This document shows positions 26,618 through 35,799 of a stretch of DNA of 64,000 bases, in pieces. The position numbers and the translations under genes were made by a program. This stretch comes from an uncultured Aquimarina sp. (GTDB taxonomy: Bacteria > Bacteroidota > Bacteroidia > Flavobacteriales > Flavobacteriaceae). Under the pieces are notes generated by a model. The model was not told the DNA's origin, made no database searches, and saw only the letters and a program-made list of their open reading frames with translations. The number at the start of each line of letters is the position of its first letter. Position 1 is the first letter of the stretch. Location of the stretch: the NCBI GenBank assembly GCA_947497175.1, contig CANMFM010000006.1, forward strand, positions 124,001-188,000. Direction: 5' to 3'.

Positions 26618-26968
26618 CTATTTTACTAATAGAATTTCTTTTTCTTTTAACGCTTTTTCAAGATTTGCGTTTACAGTTGTAATAGAGTTAAAAAACTTTT
26701 TTCCATCATCCTTTTTAAAAGAAACTTTAGTATATCCATCTTGTTTGGCTACTTCAGTAACAACAACACGATTTCCAATCAAAGCATTATAATTCGGGAT
26801 ACCTCCTTTTTTAATGATAAAGTTTGTCTTCGGAAAATAAACATATTTATAATACTGAGCAGAGGGTGCACCAACGGTTAATATATCTCCTACGACTATT
26901 TCTTTCGTGTTTTCCTGACCTTGAGCACCAAAAAATGATAATAACGCAATAAATATTAGTTTTTTCAT
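26618..26968 (-). CDS. Small secreted protein of unknown function
   Basis: 116 residues with a cleavable signal peptide (MKKLIFIALLSFFGAQGQ). The mature part of about 98 residues looks like a small beta protein: VGDILTVGAPSAQYYKYVYFP, NALIGNRVVVTEV, YTKVSFKKDDGKKFFNSI. Similar short secreted proteins occur in Flavobacteriia without known function. Convergent with the metallopeptidase gene and divergent from the tetR operon. Confidence 0.7.
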   Translation of the reverse strand: MKKLIFIALLSFFGAQGQENTKEIVVGDILTVGAPSAQYYKYVYFPKTNFIIKKGGIPNYNALIGNRVVVTEVAKQDGYTKVSFKKDDGKKFFNSITTVNANLEKALKEKEILLVK

Positions 26969-27092
26969 GACTATTTTGTTGTATTAATTAAATATAGTTG
27001 ACAATATTATAAAATTATCAATTTAAGATGATTTTGTAAAATTGAGATGGTTAAATAAAAGTTAATCTATTATGCTCTAATAGTAATACTTT

Positions 27093-27100
27093 TATTTTTG
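27093..27100 (+). promoter_or_regulatory. Candidate -7 box of the tetR export operon
   Basis: TATTTTTG matches TAnnTTTG, 49 bp upstream of the tetR-family start. Confidence 0.45.
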
Positions 27101-27149
27101 CAATGAGTAATTTCATGAAATTGGTAAAGCAAGATTATAAAAAATAAGG

Positions 27150-27836
27150 ATGAAATATTTACTTCAAAATTTAAAAGTCACTATTAACGAAAAAATCTAC
27201 TTGAAAGATCCCGAGTCATCATCTCTTGGTAAACGAATTGTAGAAAATAGTATTCTAATGATTGATCAAATGGGCTTCGAAAGTTTTACATTTAAAAAAT
27301 TAGGAATACAAATCGGATCTAATGAGAGCTCTATTTATCGTTATTTCGAAAACAAACATAAGCTTTTACTGTATCTAACATCTTGGTATTGGGGTTGGTT
27401 AGAGTATCAACTTGTGTTTTCAACAAATAGCATTTCTGATCCTAAGAAAAAACTAAAAATGGCTATAGAAATTATTACAAGAACTATTGAAGAAGATTCA
27501 TCATTTTCGCATATTAATGAAGTGCTGTTAAGCAAAATCGTCATTAATGAAAACTCTAAGTCTTATCTTACAAAAGAAGTTGATAAAGAGAACAAAGAAG
27601 GTTATTTCTCCATTTATAAAAGATTAGTAGCTAGAATTAAAGACATGATTAGCGATTTTGATCAGGCGTATCAATATCCATCAAGTCTTGCTAGCACGGT
27701 TGTAGAAGGAGCCTTGCACCAGCATTTTTTAAAAGACCATTTTTCTTCATTAACAGATTGTAATGATGAAAATACTCCTACCAAATATTTTACAGATCTA
27801 GTCTTTAACTCTTTAAAAGAAAATGTAGATGGATAA
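27150..27836 (+). CDS. TetR-family transcriptional regulator
   Basis: 228 residues. The N-terminal HTH (about 25-75: ENSILMIDQMGFESFTFKKLGIQ, then SNESSIYRYFENKHKLLLYL) is a canonical TetR_N domain, with a helical ligand-binding part behind it. It heads a four-gene operon with an ABC subunit (8-bp overlap), an HlyD adaptor and a TolC-type porin, and probably represses it. The inducing ligand is unknown; export of the inducer would be the usual logic. Confidence 0.9.
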   Translation: MKYLLQNLKVTINEKIYLKDPESSSLGKRIVENSILMIDQMGFESFTFKKLGIQIGSNESSIYRYFENKHKLLLYLTSWYWGWLEYQLVFSTNSISDPKKKLKMAIEIITRTIEEDSSFSHINEVLLSKIVINENSKSYLTKEVDKENKEGYFSIYKRLVARIKDMISDFDQAYQYPSSLASTVVEGALHQHFLKDHFSSLTDCNDENTPTKYFTDLVFNSLKENVDG

Positions 27837-29496
27837 AAACTTATTGACTGCATGGCAAAGGTTAATTGGACTTTTGCAATTAGACAAAAAAGATATTCTA
27901 CAAACGTTTTATTATGCAATATTCGCCGGATTGGTTAATCTGTCTTTGCCACTTGGTATACAGGCTATTATCAATCTCATTCAAGGAGCACAGATTAGTA
28001 CTTCCTGGATTGTTTTGGTGATTTTGGTTACCATTGGTGTCGCGTTTGTAGGTTTATTACAATTAATGCAAATCAGGATAATAGAAAATGTACAACAAAA
28101 AATATTTACCCGAGCCTCTTTTGAGTTTTCGTATCGTTTTCCAAAGATTAAAATGAGCGAATTACGTAATTACTACCCTCCTGAGTTAGCAAATCGATTT
28201 TTTGATACGTTAACCGCCCAAAAGGGATTAGCAAAAATCTTAATAGATTTTCCTGCGGCCTTAATACAGATCATTTTTGGATTGATGTTACTTTCGTTTT
28301 ATCATCCTTTCTTTATCATTTATGGGCTGTTGTTAATAGGATTAATCTATGTGGTATTTAAATATACTGCGCAACGAGGTTTAGAAACAAGCTTAAAAGA
28401 ATCAAAAAGTAAATATAAAGTAGCTCACTGGATTCAGGAGGTAGCCAGAACTATTGTTAGTTTTAAACTATCTGGAAAAACAAATCATGCTTTAGATAAA
28501 AATGATGCTTTGGTGTCTGAATATTTAGAAGCCCGCGAGAGTCACTTTAAAGTTTTGGTTTTACAATTCATTCAAATGATTGGGTTTAAAGTCTTGGTGA
28601 CCGCAGGATTATTAATTATCGGTGGAATATTAGTAATCAATCAGGAAATGAATATAGGTCAGTTTGTTGCCGCAGAGATTATCATTGTATTGGTCATTGG
28701 TTCTGTAGAAAAATTGATTGTAGGTTTAGAATCGTTTTATGATGTATTAACTTCTATGGAAAAACTTGGTCAGGTAGTTGATAAAGAATTAGAACCTCAA
28801 GACGGAGAAAAGCCATTTCGTGATCAAGAGGGGTATACTGTAGAGTTATCAAACATCACTTACATTGCTCCTGGTAGCACAAAAAAAATATTAGATGATG
28901 TTTCTCTTACGATAACGCCTAGTTGTACCATATTGATTCAGGGGTCTAATGGTTCTGGTAAAACAACATTGCTTCGTTTGATCGCAGGCCTGATAGAACC
29001 AACTCATGGTAATATCTATGTAAATGATGTAGAGCTACGAGGGGTAAATCTCAATTATTACAGAGCTCATTTGGGGCAATCATTAACAGAAGAATCTCCT
29101 TTTGAAGGTACCTTGTTAGAGAATATAACTTTTGGTGATGAATCCATATTGCATGAAGATGTGTATTGGGCCTTAGAAAAAGTTGGGTTGACACAATTTG
29201 TAAAAGAACAACCTAAAGGATTGAAAACAATAATATATCCCGAAGGAAAACAAATATCATATAGCGTATCTAAAAAGATAGTTTTAGCAAGAAGCATAGT
29301 TAGAAAACCAAACCTTTTAATTTTAAAAGATCCATTGGATCAATTTGATGAGAAAGAAGTAACACGGATAATGGATTTTCTTACCGAACCCTCTAACCCT
29401 TGGGCTTTGGTTATCGTAAGCCAAAATCAAAAGTGGATCCAGAGATGTGGTAGAGTAATCAATGTCGAGAATGGTAAAATCGTAAGCGAAAAATAG
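27829..29496 (+). CDS. ABC exporter subunit with degenerate ATPase domain
   Basis: 555 residues. Membrane domain about 25-310, nucleotide-binding domain about 335-555. Walker A is intact (QGSNGSGKTT, 371-380). The rest of the catalytic set is not: the signature region reads ISYSVSKK (476-483) where LSGGQ-type sequence is expected, Walker B reads LLILKDPL with Lys500 in place of Asp and Asp501 in place of the catalytic Glu, and the H-loop reads VSQNQ without His. Architecture resembles a type I secretion or RTX-exporter ABC subunit without the peptidase domain. Overlap with tetR and close spacing to hlyD-like and tolC-like genes define a tripartite exporter. Confidence 0.88.
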   Translation: MDKNLLTAWQRLIGLLQLDKKDILQTFYYAIFAGLVNLSLPLGIQAIINLIQGAQISTSWIVLVILVTIGVAFVGLLQLMQIRIIENVQQKIFTRASFEFSYRFPKIKMSELRNYYPPELANRFFDTLTAQKGLAKILIDFPAALIQIIFGLMLLSFYHPFFIIYGLLLIGLIYVVFKYTAQRGLETSLKESKSKYKVAHWIQEVARTIVSFKLSGKTNHALDKNDALVSEYLEARESHFKVLVLQFIQMIGFKVLVTAGLLIIGGILVINQEMNIGQFVAAEIIIVLVIGSVEKLIVGLESFYDVLTSMEKLGQVVDKELEPQDGEKPFRDQEGYTVELSNITYIAPGSTKKILDDVSLTITPSCTILIQGSNGSGKTTLLRLIAGLIEPTHGNIYVNDVELRGVNLNYYRAHLGQSLTEESPFEGTLLENITFGDESILHEDVYWALEKVGLTQFVKEQPKGLKTIIYPEGKQISYSVSKKIVLARSIVRKPNLLILKDPLDQFDEKEVTRIMDFLTEPSNPWALVIVSQNQKWIQRCGRVINVENGKIVSEK

Positions 29497-29502
29497 AAAG
29501 CT

Positions 29503-30855
29503 ATGTTGAATATTTCACATAATAAACTTAATAAAACAGTCGACCTTTCTGAGTATAATGCAGTACAGAAAGTATTTCATAAACGCCACTATAAGTACTT
29601 TAATCGTTTTCTTAAAGTATTTACAGTTCTGGCCATCATAGTACTTTTTCTTCCTTGGACGCAAAATATTTCTGGGAAAGGTTTTATAACAACCTTAAAA
29701 CCAGACCAACGCCCTCAAACAATACAATCGCCCATTCCTGGTAGGATAGAAAAATGGTATGTGCAAGAAGGAGATTTTGTAAAAAAGGGAGACACAATAT
29801 TATTTATTTCCGAAGTGAAGAATGAATATTTTGATCCAAATTTAGTAGAAAGAACCGGACAGCAGATCAAAGCAAAATCCATGGCGGTAACCTCGTATCA
29901 AGAAAAAGTGAAAGCCTTGGAAACGCAAGTAGAAGCGTTAATGAATGAACGTGTACTAAAATTAAAACAGGCCCAGAACAAGTTGATGCAATCAAAACTT
30001 AAGGTACAAAGTGATAGTATCGATTTTGAAGCCGCAAAAACAAATATAGGCATTGCAGAGCGTCAGTACAATCGTATCCTTCAGTTAGAAAAAGAAGGCT
30101 TAAAATCATTAACCGATGTTGAAGAAAAACGTTTAAAACTGCAAGAAACACAAGCGAAAATAATTTCGCAGGAAAATAAACTATTAGCCAGTAAGAATGA
30201 TGTGATTAACGCACAGATAGAGCTTAATCGTATCCAGGCTGAATATGCTGATAAAATTGCAAAATCCCGCAGTGATAAGTTTACCGCAAAATCTAATCAA
30301 TTTGACTCAGAAGCACAGGTTACCAAACTAGAAAACGAATACACTAATTACGAGATACGTAATGATATGTATTATATTAAGGCTCCGCAAAACGGTTTCA
30401 TTAATAAAGCATTATATTCTGGTGTAGGAGAAACATTTAAAGAAGGCGATCAGTTAGTAAGTATTATGCCTTCAGATTATGAATTGGCAGTTGAGACCTT
30501 TGTTAGTCCTATAGACCTTCCGTTAATACATATTGGAGAAAAAGTAAGAATACAATTTGACGGTTGGCCGGCAATTATATTTAGCGGTTGGCCCAATGTA
30601 TCTTATGGAACATATGGAGGCAAAGTTGTCGCGATAGAAACCTTTATAAGTGATAACGGGAAATATAGAATACTTATAGCTCCTGATGAAGATGATCATG
30701 ATTGGCCAAAAGATATACGTGTCGGTTCTGGAGCAAATTCTATGGCACTGTTAGAAGATGTGCCCATCTGGTTCGAATTATGGCGAAAACTCAACGGATT
30801 CCCCCCAAATTATTATCAACCCAATAGTAATATTGCCAAATCTGAAAAGAAATAA
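29503..30855 (+). CDS. HlyD-family periplasmic adaptor (membrane fusion protein)
   Basis: 450 residues. One N-terminal transmembrane helix (about 38-55), a lipoyl/biotinyl half-motif (PIPGRIEKWYVQEGDFVKKGDTIL, about 75-100), a long coiled-coil hairpin (about 115-280, rich in Lys, Glu and Gln), the second lipoyl half (YIKAPQNGFINKALYSGVGE) and beta-barrel domain (VSPIDLPLIHIGEKVRIQFDGWP). It would link the inner-membrane ABC subunit to the TolC-type channel. Six bp after the ABC gene; the TolC-type gene starts 1 bp after its stop. Confidence 0.93.
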   Translation: MLNISHNKLNKTVDLSEYNAVQKVFHKRHYKYFNRFLKVFTVLAIIVLFLPWTQNISGKGFITTLKPDQRPQTIQSPIPGRIEKWYVQEGDFVKKGDTILFISEVKNEYFDPNLVERTGQQIKAKSMAVTSYQEKVKALETQVEALMNERVLKLKQAQNKLMQSKLKVQSDSIDFEAAKTNIGIAERQYNRILQLEKEGLKSLTDVEEKRLKLQETQAKIISQENKLLASKNDVINAQIELNRIQAEYADKIAKSRSDKFTAKSNQFDSEAQVTKLENEYTNYEIRNDMYYIKAPQNGFINKALYSGVGETFKEGDQLVSIMPSDYELAVETFVSPIDLPLIHIGEKVRIQFDGWPAIIFSGWPNVSYGTYGGKVVAIETFISDNGKYRILIAPDEDDHDWPKDIRVGSGANSMALLEDVPIWFELWRKLNGFPPNYYQPNSNIAKSEKK

Positions 30856-30856
30856 A

Positions 30857-32260
30857 ATGAAGAAAAATCTTTGGTATGGCTTTTTATTTTTAGCTACAAC
30901 ATTTTATGCTCAAGAGGTAGATACAACCATTCTTAATTTTAAAGAGTATTTAGGATATGTAAAAAAGTATCATCCGATAGCTAAACAAGCACAACTAAAT
31001 ATAGATATTGGGCAAGCTAACCTTATGAGGGCTAGAGGTGGTTTTGACCCTAAAATGGAGGTTGATTATGATCGTAAAAAATTTAAAGGAACCGAATATT
31101 ATGATCTTCTTAATGCAACATTTAAAATACCAACGTGGTACGGGATAGAACTGAAAGGTGGGTTTGAACAAAATGAGGGTGATTTTTTAAACCCCCAGAA
31201 TTCAGTTCCCGAAGATGGTCTTTTTAATGCAGGGGTTTCTGTTTCGGTAGCTCAAGGATTATTGATTAATGATAGGATGGCGACTTTACGAAAAGCCAAA
31301 TTTTTCAGAGAGCAAACCAAGGCGACCAGAGACCTCTTAGTGAACCAGATTCTATATGATGCTTCATTGGCTTATTTTGATTGGTTAAAAGCATATAATG
31401 AAAAAGAAATTTATAGTAACTTCTTAGATAACGCAAAAATTCGATTTGATGGAATTAAAAGAAGTGCCTTAGTCGGAGATAAAGCTGCTATCGATACTAT
31501 TGAAGCCAAAATTGCTTATCAGAATAGGGCTTTAAGTCTGGAACAAGCAAAGGTTTCACTTATGAAAAAATCATTAGAATTGTCTAATTTTTTGTGGTTA
31601 GAAAATGATATCCCTGTCGAGTTGCAACCCAACGTAATTCCAGACATTAATGTCGAACAAAATATCGATACTACATTAGAAATTCAAGGAAATCCATTAG
31701 ATAGTTTTACTATCGAAAATCATCCTAAGCTAAGAGCATTAAATTATAAAATTGAGAGCCTAGAGGTGGATAGAAAACTTAAAGCAAACAAATTACTTCC
31801 TAAGATCGATTTAGAATATAATTTTTTGACTGAAACTCCAGAGGTAGGTAATTCTTTTAATACCGCTGAGTATAAAGGAGGAATATCCTTTAGATTTCCG
31901 TTGTTTTTAAGAAAAGAAAGAGGAGATCTTAAATTAGCAAAATTTAAAGTAGTAGATGCGCGATTTGAGCGGGAAACTACACAATTGCAAATTAAAAATA
32001 AGGTGATGGCCATTTTTGCCGAATTAGAATCTTTTATTGACCAAAACAAATTGATATCCGATATTGTTAGGGATTACAATACACTACTTAGGGCAGAAGA
32101 ACGTAAATTTAGCTTTGGGGAAAGCTCATTATTCTTGATCAACTCCAGAGAAAGAAGTCTCATTGATGCCAAATTGAAAGAAATCGAGGTCAGAAATAAG
32201 TTTTTTACGGCAAAGGCCAAACTATTTAATAGTCTTGCTCTTAATCCTGTAAACCTGTAA
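30857..32260 (+). CDS. TolC-family outer-membrane efflux protein
   Basis: 467 residues from the ATG at 30857, which opens the signal peptide MKKNLWYGFLFLATTFYA; longer in-frame starts lie inside the adaptor gene. Two outer-membrane efflux repeats are visible: the N-terminal one with YHPIAKQAQLNIDIGQANLM and the C-terminal one with HPKLRALNYKIESLEVDRKLKANKLLP. It forms the outer-membrane duct of the exporter encoded upstream. The gene lacks an obvious terminator; a 7-bp inverted repeat AATACTC / GAGTATT sits at 32264-32310. Confidence 0.92.
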   Translation: MKKNLWYGFLFLATTFYAQEVDTTILNFKEYLGYVKKYHPIAKQAQLNIDIGQANLMRARGGFDPKMEVDYDRKKFKGTEYYDLLNATFKIPTWYGIELKGGFEQNEGDFLNPQNSVPEDGLFNAGVSVSVAQGLLINDRMATLRKAKFFREQTKATRDLLVNQILYDASLAYFDWLKAYNEKEIYSNFLDNAKIRFDGIKRSALVGDKAAIDTIEAKIAYQNRALSLEQAKVSLMKKSLELSNFLWLENDIPVELQPNVIPDINVEQNIDTTLEIQGNPLDSFTIENHPKLRALNYKIESLEVDRKLKANKLLPKIDLEYNFLTETPEVGNSFNTAEYKGGISFRFPLFLRKERGDLKLAKFKVVDARFERETTQLQIKNKVMAIFAELESFIDQNKLISDIVRDYNTLLRAEERKFSFGESSLFLINSRERSLIDAKLKEIEVRNKFFTAKAKLFNSLALNPVNL

Positions 32261-32453
32261 TACAATACTCGATATAACCTATTTCTTTCTACTGATTGGC
32301 AAAGAGTATTCCTGATAATTTTCTTTTCTATAGATTGCAGGAGTAGTTTTTAAATATGACTTTATAAATAATATTTAAAAATTAAAAAACCTGAAAACCT
32401 ATCTTCTGGCACCCTGGTGTCTATATTCGGTACTCCTAGAAGTTTTAATCTTT

Positions 32454-32498
32454 TACTGTTCTTTTATATCTAATCATTTACAGTTGTAAAGAACAGTA
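32454..32498. promoter_or_regulatory. 11-bp inverted repeat in the susC control region
   Basis: TACTGTTCTTT and AAAGAACAGTA are perfect inverse complements separated by 23 nt; a smaller hairpin TTTAC-AGTT-GTAAA overlaps the right arm and is mutually exclusive with it. It could be a binding site for the PUL regulator or an RNA structure. Confidence 0.5.
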
Positions 32499-32505
32499 TA
32501 ATTTA

Positions 32506-32519
32506 CGTAAACGTTTGCG
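32506..32519. promoter_or_regulatory. LacI-type operator-like site upstream of susC
   Basis: CGTAAACGTTTGCG is a near-perfect palindrome centred on AAAC/GTTT, one mismatch pair (T/G). It resembles the CG-centred operators bound by LacI/GalR-family regulators, one of which is encoded at 53485-54519. The same core occurs at 11126-11135 far from the PUL, so the motif alone is weak evidence. Confidence 0.5.
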
Positions 32520-32734
32520 AAAAAAAGAATGTGCTCCTTTTTTTATTTTTTAATTAACTGAAAATCAATTATTTAAATTATGATTATTGAGTGAAATGTT
32601 TTGTTGAAAATTTAGCTTTCGGCTGTCTTTATCTTGTGGTTATATCCTAATTTTTTTGAATGGACCATCATAAAATTTAATTTAGAACTATTAAAATTCG
32701 AAAAACAATCAATTAATAATTTAAAACAGTCAGT

Positions 32735-35700
32735 ATGAAAAATAACTTACTAAAGATTCTTTTTATCGGAATCGTTTTGATGGTAAGTAGGACTTATTCA
32801 CAAAGTATTTCGGGTATAGTTACTGGAGAAGACGGAATTCCGGTTCCAGGTGTAAATGTAATTGTTAAAGGAACGGCAAATGGATCTTCTACAGATTTTG
32901 ATGGTAATTATACGATCAATAGTGTATCTGGAGACGCAGTTTTAGTTTTTAGTTACGTAGGTTTTCAGACTCAGGAAATTTCAGTTTCTGGTCAAACGGT
33001 AATTAACGTTTCTTTACTCACAGATTCTCAATCGTTAGAAGAGGTAGTGATTTTGGGATATGGCCAGGTTCAAAATAAGAAATCGCTAACCACTGCGATC
33101 GCTACGGTAGACCCCGATATCATAAAACGGTTACCAATATCTCAGGCAGAAGCTGCACTACAGGGAACAGTACCAGGAGTTGTCGTACAACAAAACTCTG
33201 GATCTCCAGGATCTCCACAAACCGTTAGAGTAAGAGGTATAGGAACACCAAATAATTCAGATCCTCTATATATAGTTGATGGGGTTCAGGTACCTAACTT
33301 AACATTTTTAAATCCTAACGATATACAATCTCAAACAGTGCTTAAAGATGCTGCATCCAGTGCTATTTATGGTTCTAGAGGGGGTAATGGTGTAGTTTTA
33401 ATAGAAACATTAAGTGGTAAAAGAAGAATTTCAAAACCTGAAATCTCAATTCGTGGTTATTACGGTATCCAAAGTTTGGCAAACAAACCAGATCTAATGA
33501 CTCGAGACGAGTATGTTCAATATTATAACCAAGGAGTTGCAGCAGCTGGGGCAAATCTGGCAGAAGGATTTAGAGAAGCGTTTACAGATGCAGAACGACA
33601 AGCACTACCTGATACAGATTGGTATGATGTACTGTTTAACGACGCACCTACTCAAGATATTTATGGCTCAATAGTAGGAGGAGGCGAGAGAGTGTCTTAT
33701 GCAGTCTCAGGTGGTTATTTTGGGCAAGAAGGTATACTTGGAGGGGATAATAAGGCAGAGTTTAACAGAAGAAACATTAGAGGAGCATTTGATGGGGATA
33801 TTACAGACCGTATTGGATTTAATGTGGTTGCACAGTATCAGAACCAAGAACGGTTTAATGTATCTCAAAATAATGGAGGAGCAGGAGTAGGTATAAGTAG
33901 TTTTATAAACGCGCTGCCTCCAATTTATCCTGCATTTGATGAGCAAGGTAATTTTTTCAATCCAGGTTTACAACGAAGTAGTCCAACCGTAAATGGAGTG
34001 CCATTAAATAGCCTTGGTGCTGTACAAAATCCATTATTTTCTCTTGCATTACTAGATTCGCAAACTGATCAGGATATCCTTAATCTTTCAACTTCTTTAG
34101 ATTGGAAACCAGTAGATAATTTAAAGTTTAAAGTAAGTTATGGAGTGTTTAGTGCTTCTATTTTTAATAGGTCTTTTTTGCCATTAATCGATCAAGAAGC
34201 TCAGGAGTATGATACGGCTAATAATGTATTTTATCAAGAGGTATTAAATAAAACCAGAAACAGACAATATGGGGTTACAGGAGAGTATTCCTTCGCTAAG
34301 CTGGCACAAAAATATCATTATTTGAGTATACTTGCTGGTTACGAGGTTGTTGAAAACAGATTTGATGGTGGAGCTATAGTAAGAGATCCAGGCCTTTTCT
34401 TAGTTAATGATTTTGATAGTGTTAATTTTGCATTATCAGAAGATAATACCGACGCTGTAATAACGCCCGGAATCTCTTCAGATGTGGGATTACGATCTTT
34501 TTTTGGTAAAATAGATTATGCGTACAAAGAGAAATATGTATTAAGTGCAGTAGTAAGAAATGATAGTTCTTCTAATTTTGGATCTAACAATCGTTCTGGT
34601 TGGTTTCCAGCCGTATCTGCAGGTTGGGTAATCTCTGAAGAGCAATTTTTACAAGATAGCAATACTATAAATTTACTAAAAATCAGAGGTAGTTGGGGGA
34701 TTAGTGGTAATGATGGATCACCCAGGCCATTAGCTTATCTGTCTTCAGTAAATACTCAGGTTAGTTATGCAGGTCAACCAGGAATAGTACTGACAGGATT
34801 ATCTAATCCGGATTTAAAATGGGAAGAAATTTCTCAGTTAAATATAGGTTTAGATATGAATGTGTTTAATAATAAACTTGGATTCACTGCTGATTACTAT
34901 ATAAAAGAAACCAGCGATATATTATTACAGGCAACTACACCATTGACTTCTGGATTACAACCTTCTGTTGAAAATACAGGGGATATAGAAAACAGGGGAT
35001 TCGAGTTTATAGTGTCTTGGAGAGATACGTATGCTAGTGGATTTTCTTGGAACATCAATGTAAACCTTGGATTTAATGAAAATGAAGTAACAAGTCTTGG
35101 AGAGACTTCTTTCATAGATGCAGCCGCAATACAACCACAATTTCAAGGATTTGCATCAAGAACCAGAGTTGGAGATCCTATTGCCAGTTTCTTTGGGTTT
35201 GTTGTCGAAGGTAGAGATGCAGCAGGTAATCTGGTCTTTGCAGATTTAGATAATAGCGGTAATAATAAATTAACACCAGATGCCGGAGATAGAACGATTA
35301 TAGGAAATCCTAATCCCGATTTCACATATGGTATGAATTTAGGCTTTGGTTATAAAGGATTTGATTTTTCTGCATTTATGTCAGGAACGGCTGGCAATGA
35401 TATTTTTGATGCTACAAATCGATATGATGCTGTAGGTTCAAATAGACCTTCATCCTATATTACTGAAGCAAACACTCCACGAAACATTGCGGCTACTACA
35501 CTAACCAACGGAGAGCAACTTATATCAGATTTTCATGTAAAAGATGGCTCTTTTGTAAAGCTAAAAAATGTAACTCTTGGGTATACCATCCCAGATGCCG
35601 CAGCAAAATCAATAGGAGCAGAGGCCGTGAGAGTTTATGTTTCTGGACAAAATTTATTTATCCTAACCGAATATGATGGCTTAGACCCAGAAATTGGGCA

Positions 35701-35794
35701 AAATAATTTAGGTAGCCCACTAAATATAGGAATTGATCAAGGGTTCTTCCCACAATCACGTAACTTTTTATTAGGCTTTAATTTTAATTTTTAA
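32735..35794 (+). CDS. SusC/RagA-family TonB-linked outer-membrane transporter
   Basis: 1019 residues. Signal peptide to about residue 22 (TYSQS), a CarboxypepD_reg-like domain at about 24-100 (ISGIVTGEDGIPVPGVNV), a plug with QALQ-type features (SQAEAALQGTVPGVVVQQ, VRVRGIGTPNNSDPLYIVDG, LKDAASSAIYGSRGGNGVVL) and a long beta-barrel ending in FLLGFNFNF. It should pull oligosaccharides delivered by the SusD partner through the outer membrane with TonB energy. susD starts 5 bp later. No STN domain, so control is unlikely to be through FecR. The substrate is inferred from neighbours to be an algal xylan. Confidence 0.96.
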   Translation: MKNNLLKILFIGIVLMVSRTYSQSISGIVTGEDGIPVPGVNVIVKGTANGSSTDFDGNYTINSVSGDAVLVFSYVGFQTQEISVSGQTVINVSLLTDSQSLEEVVILGYGQVQNKKSLTTAIATVDPDIIKRLPISQAEAALQGTVPGVVVQQNSGSPGSPQTVRVRGIGTPNNSDPLYIVDGVQVPNLTFLNPNDIQSQTVLKDAASSAIYGSRGGNGVVLIETLSGKRRISKPEISIRGYYGIQSLANKPDLMTRDEYVQYYNQGVAAAGANLAEGFREAFTDAERQALPDTDWYDVLFNDAPTQDIYGSIVGGGERVSYAVSGGYFGQEGILGGDNKAEFNRRNIRGAFDGDITDRIGFNVVAQYQNQERFNVSQNNGGAGVGISSFINALPPIYPAFDEQGNFFNPGLQRSSPTVNGVPLNSLGAVQNPLFSLALLDSQTDQDILNLSTSLDWKPVDNLKFKVSYGVFSASIFNRSFLPLIDQEAQEYDTANNVFYQEVLNKTRNRQYGVTGEYSFAKLAQKYHYLSILAGYEVVENRFDGGAIVRDPGLFLVNDFDSVNFALSEDNTDAVITPGISSDVGLRSFFGKIDYAYKEKYVLSAVVRNDSSSNFGSNNRSGWFPAVSAGWVISEEQFLQDSNTINLLKIRGSWGISGNDGSPRPLAYLSSVNTQVSYAGQPGIVLTGLSNPDLKWEEISQLNIGLDMNVFNNKLGFTADYYIKETSDILLQATTPLTSGLQPSVENTGDIENRGFEFIVSWRDTYASGFSWNINVNLGFNENEVTSLGETSFIDAAAIQPQFQGFASRTRVGDPIASFFGFVVEGRDAAGNLVFADLDNSGNNKLTPDAGDRTIIGNPNPDFTYGMNLGFGYKGFDFSAFMSGTAGNDIFDATNRYDAVGSNRPSSYITEANTPRNIAATTLTNGEQLISDFHVKDGSFVKLKNVTLGYTIPDAAAKSIGAEAVRVYVSGQNLFILTEYDGLDPEIGQNNLGSPLNIGIDQGFFPQSRNFLLGFNFNF

Positions 35795-35799
35795 GAACA

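Larger units (their letters stand above)
32261..32734. other. Regulatory region upstream of susC
   Basis: 474 bp without a gene. It contains an 11-bp inverted repeat (32454-32498), a LacI-type operator-like site (32506-32519) and long A/T tracts up to the susC start. This is the likely control region of the polysaccharide utilization operon. Confidence 0.6.

Noticed and set aside
32261-32734. tRNA or small RNA gene in the susC upstream region
   Set aside because: I looked for a cloverleaf and T-loop signature here and in the other long gaps and found none; the inverted repeats look like regulatory sites.
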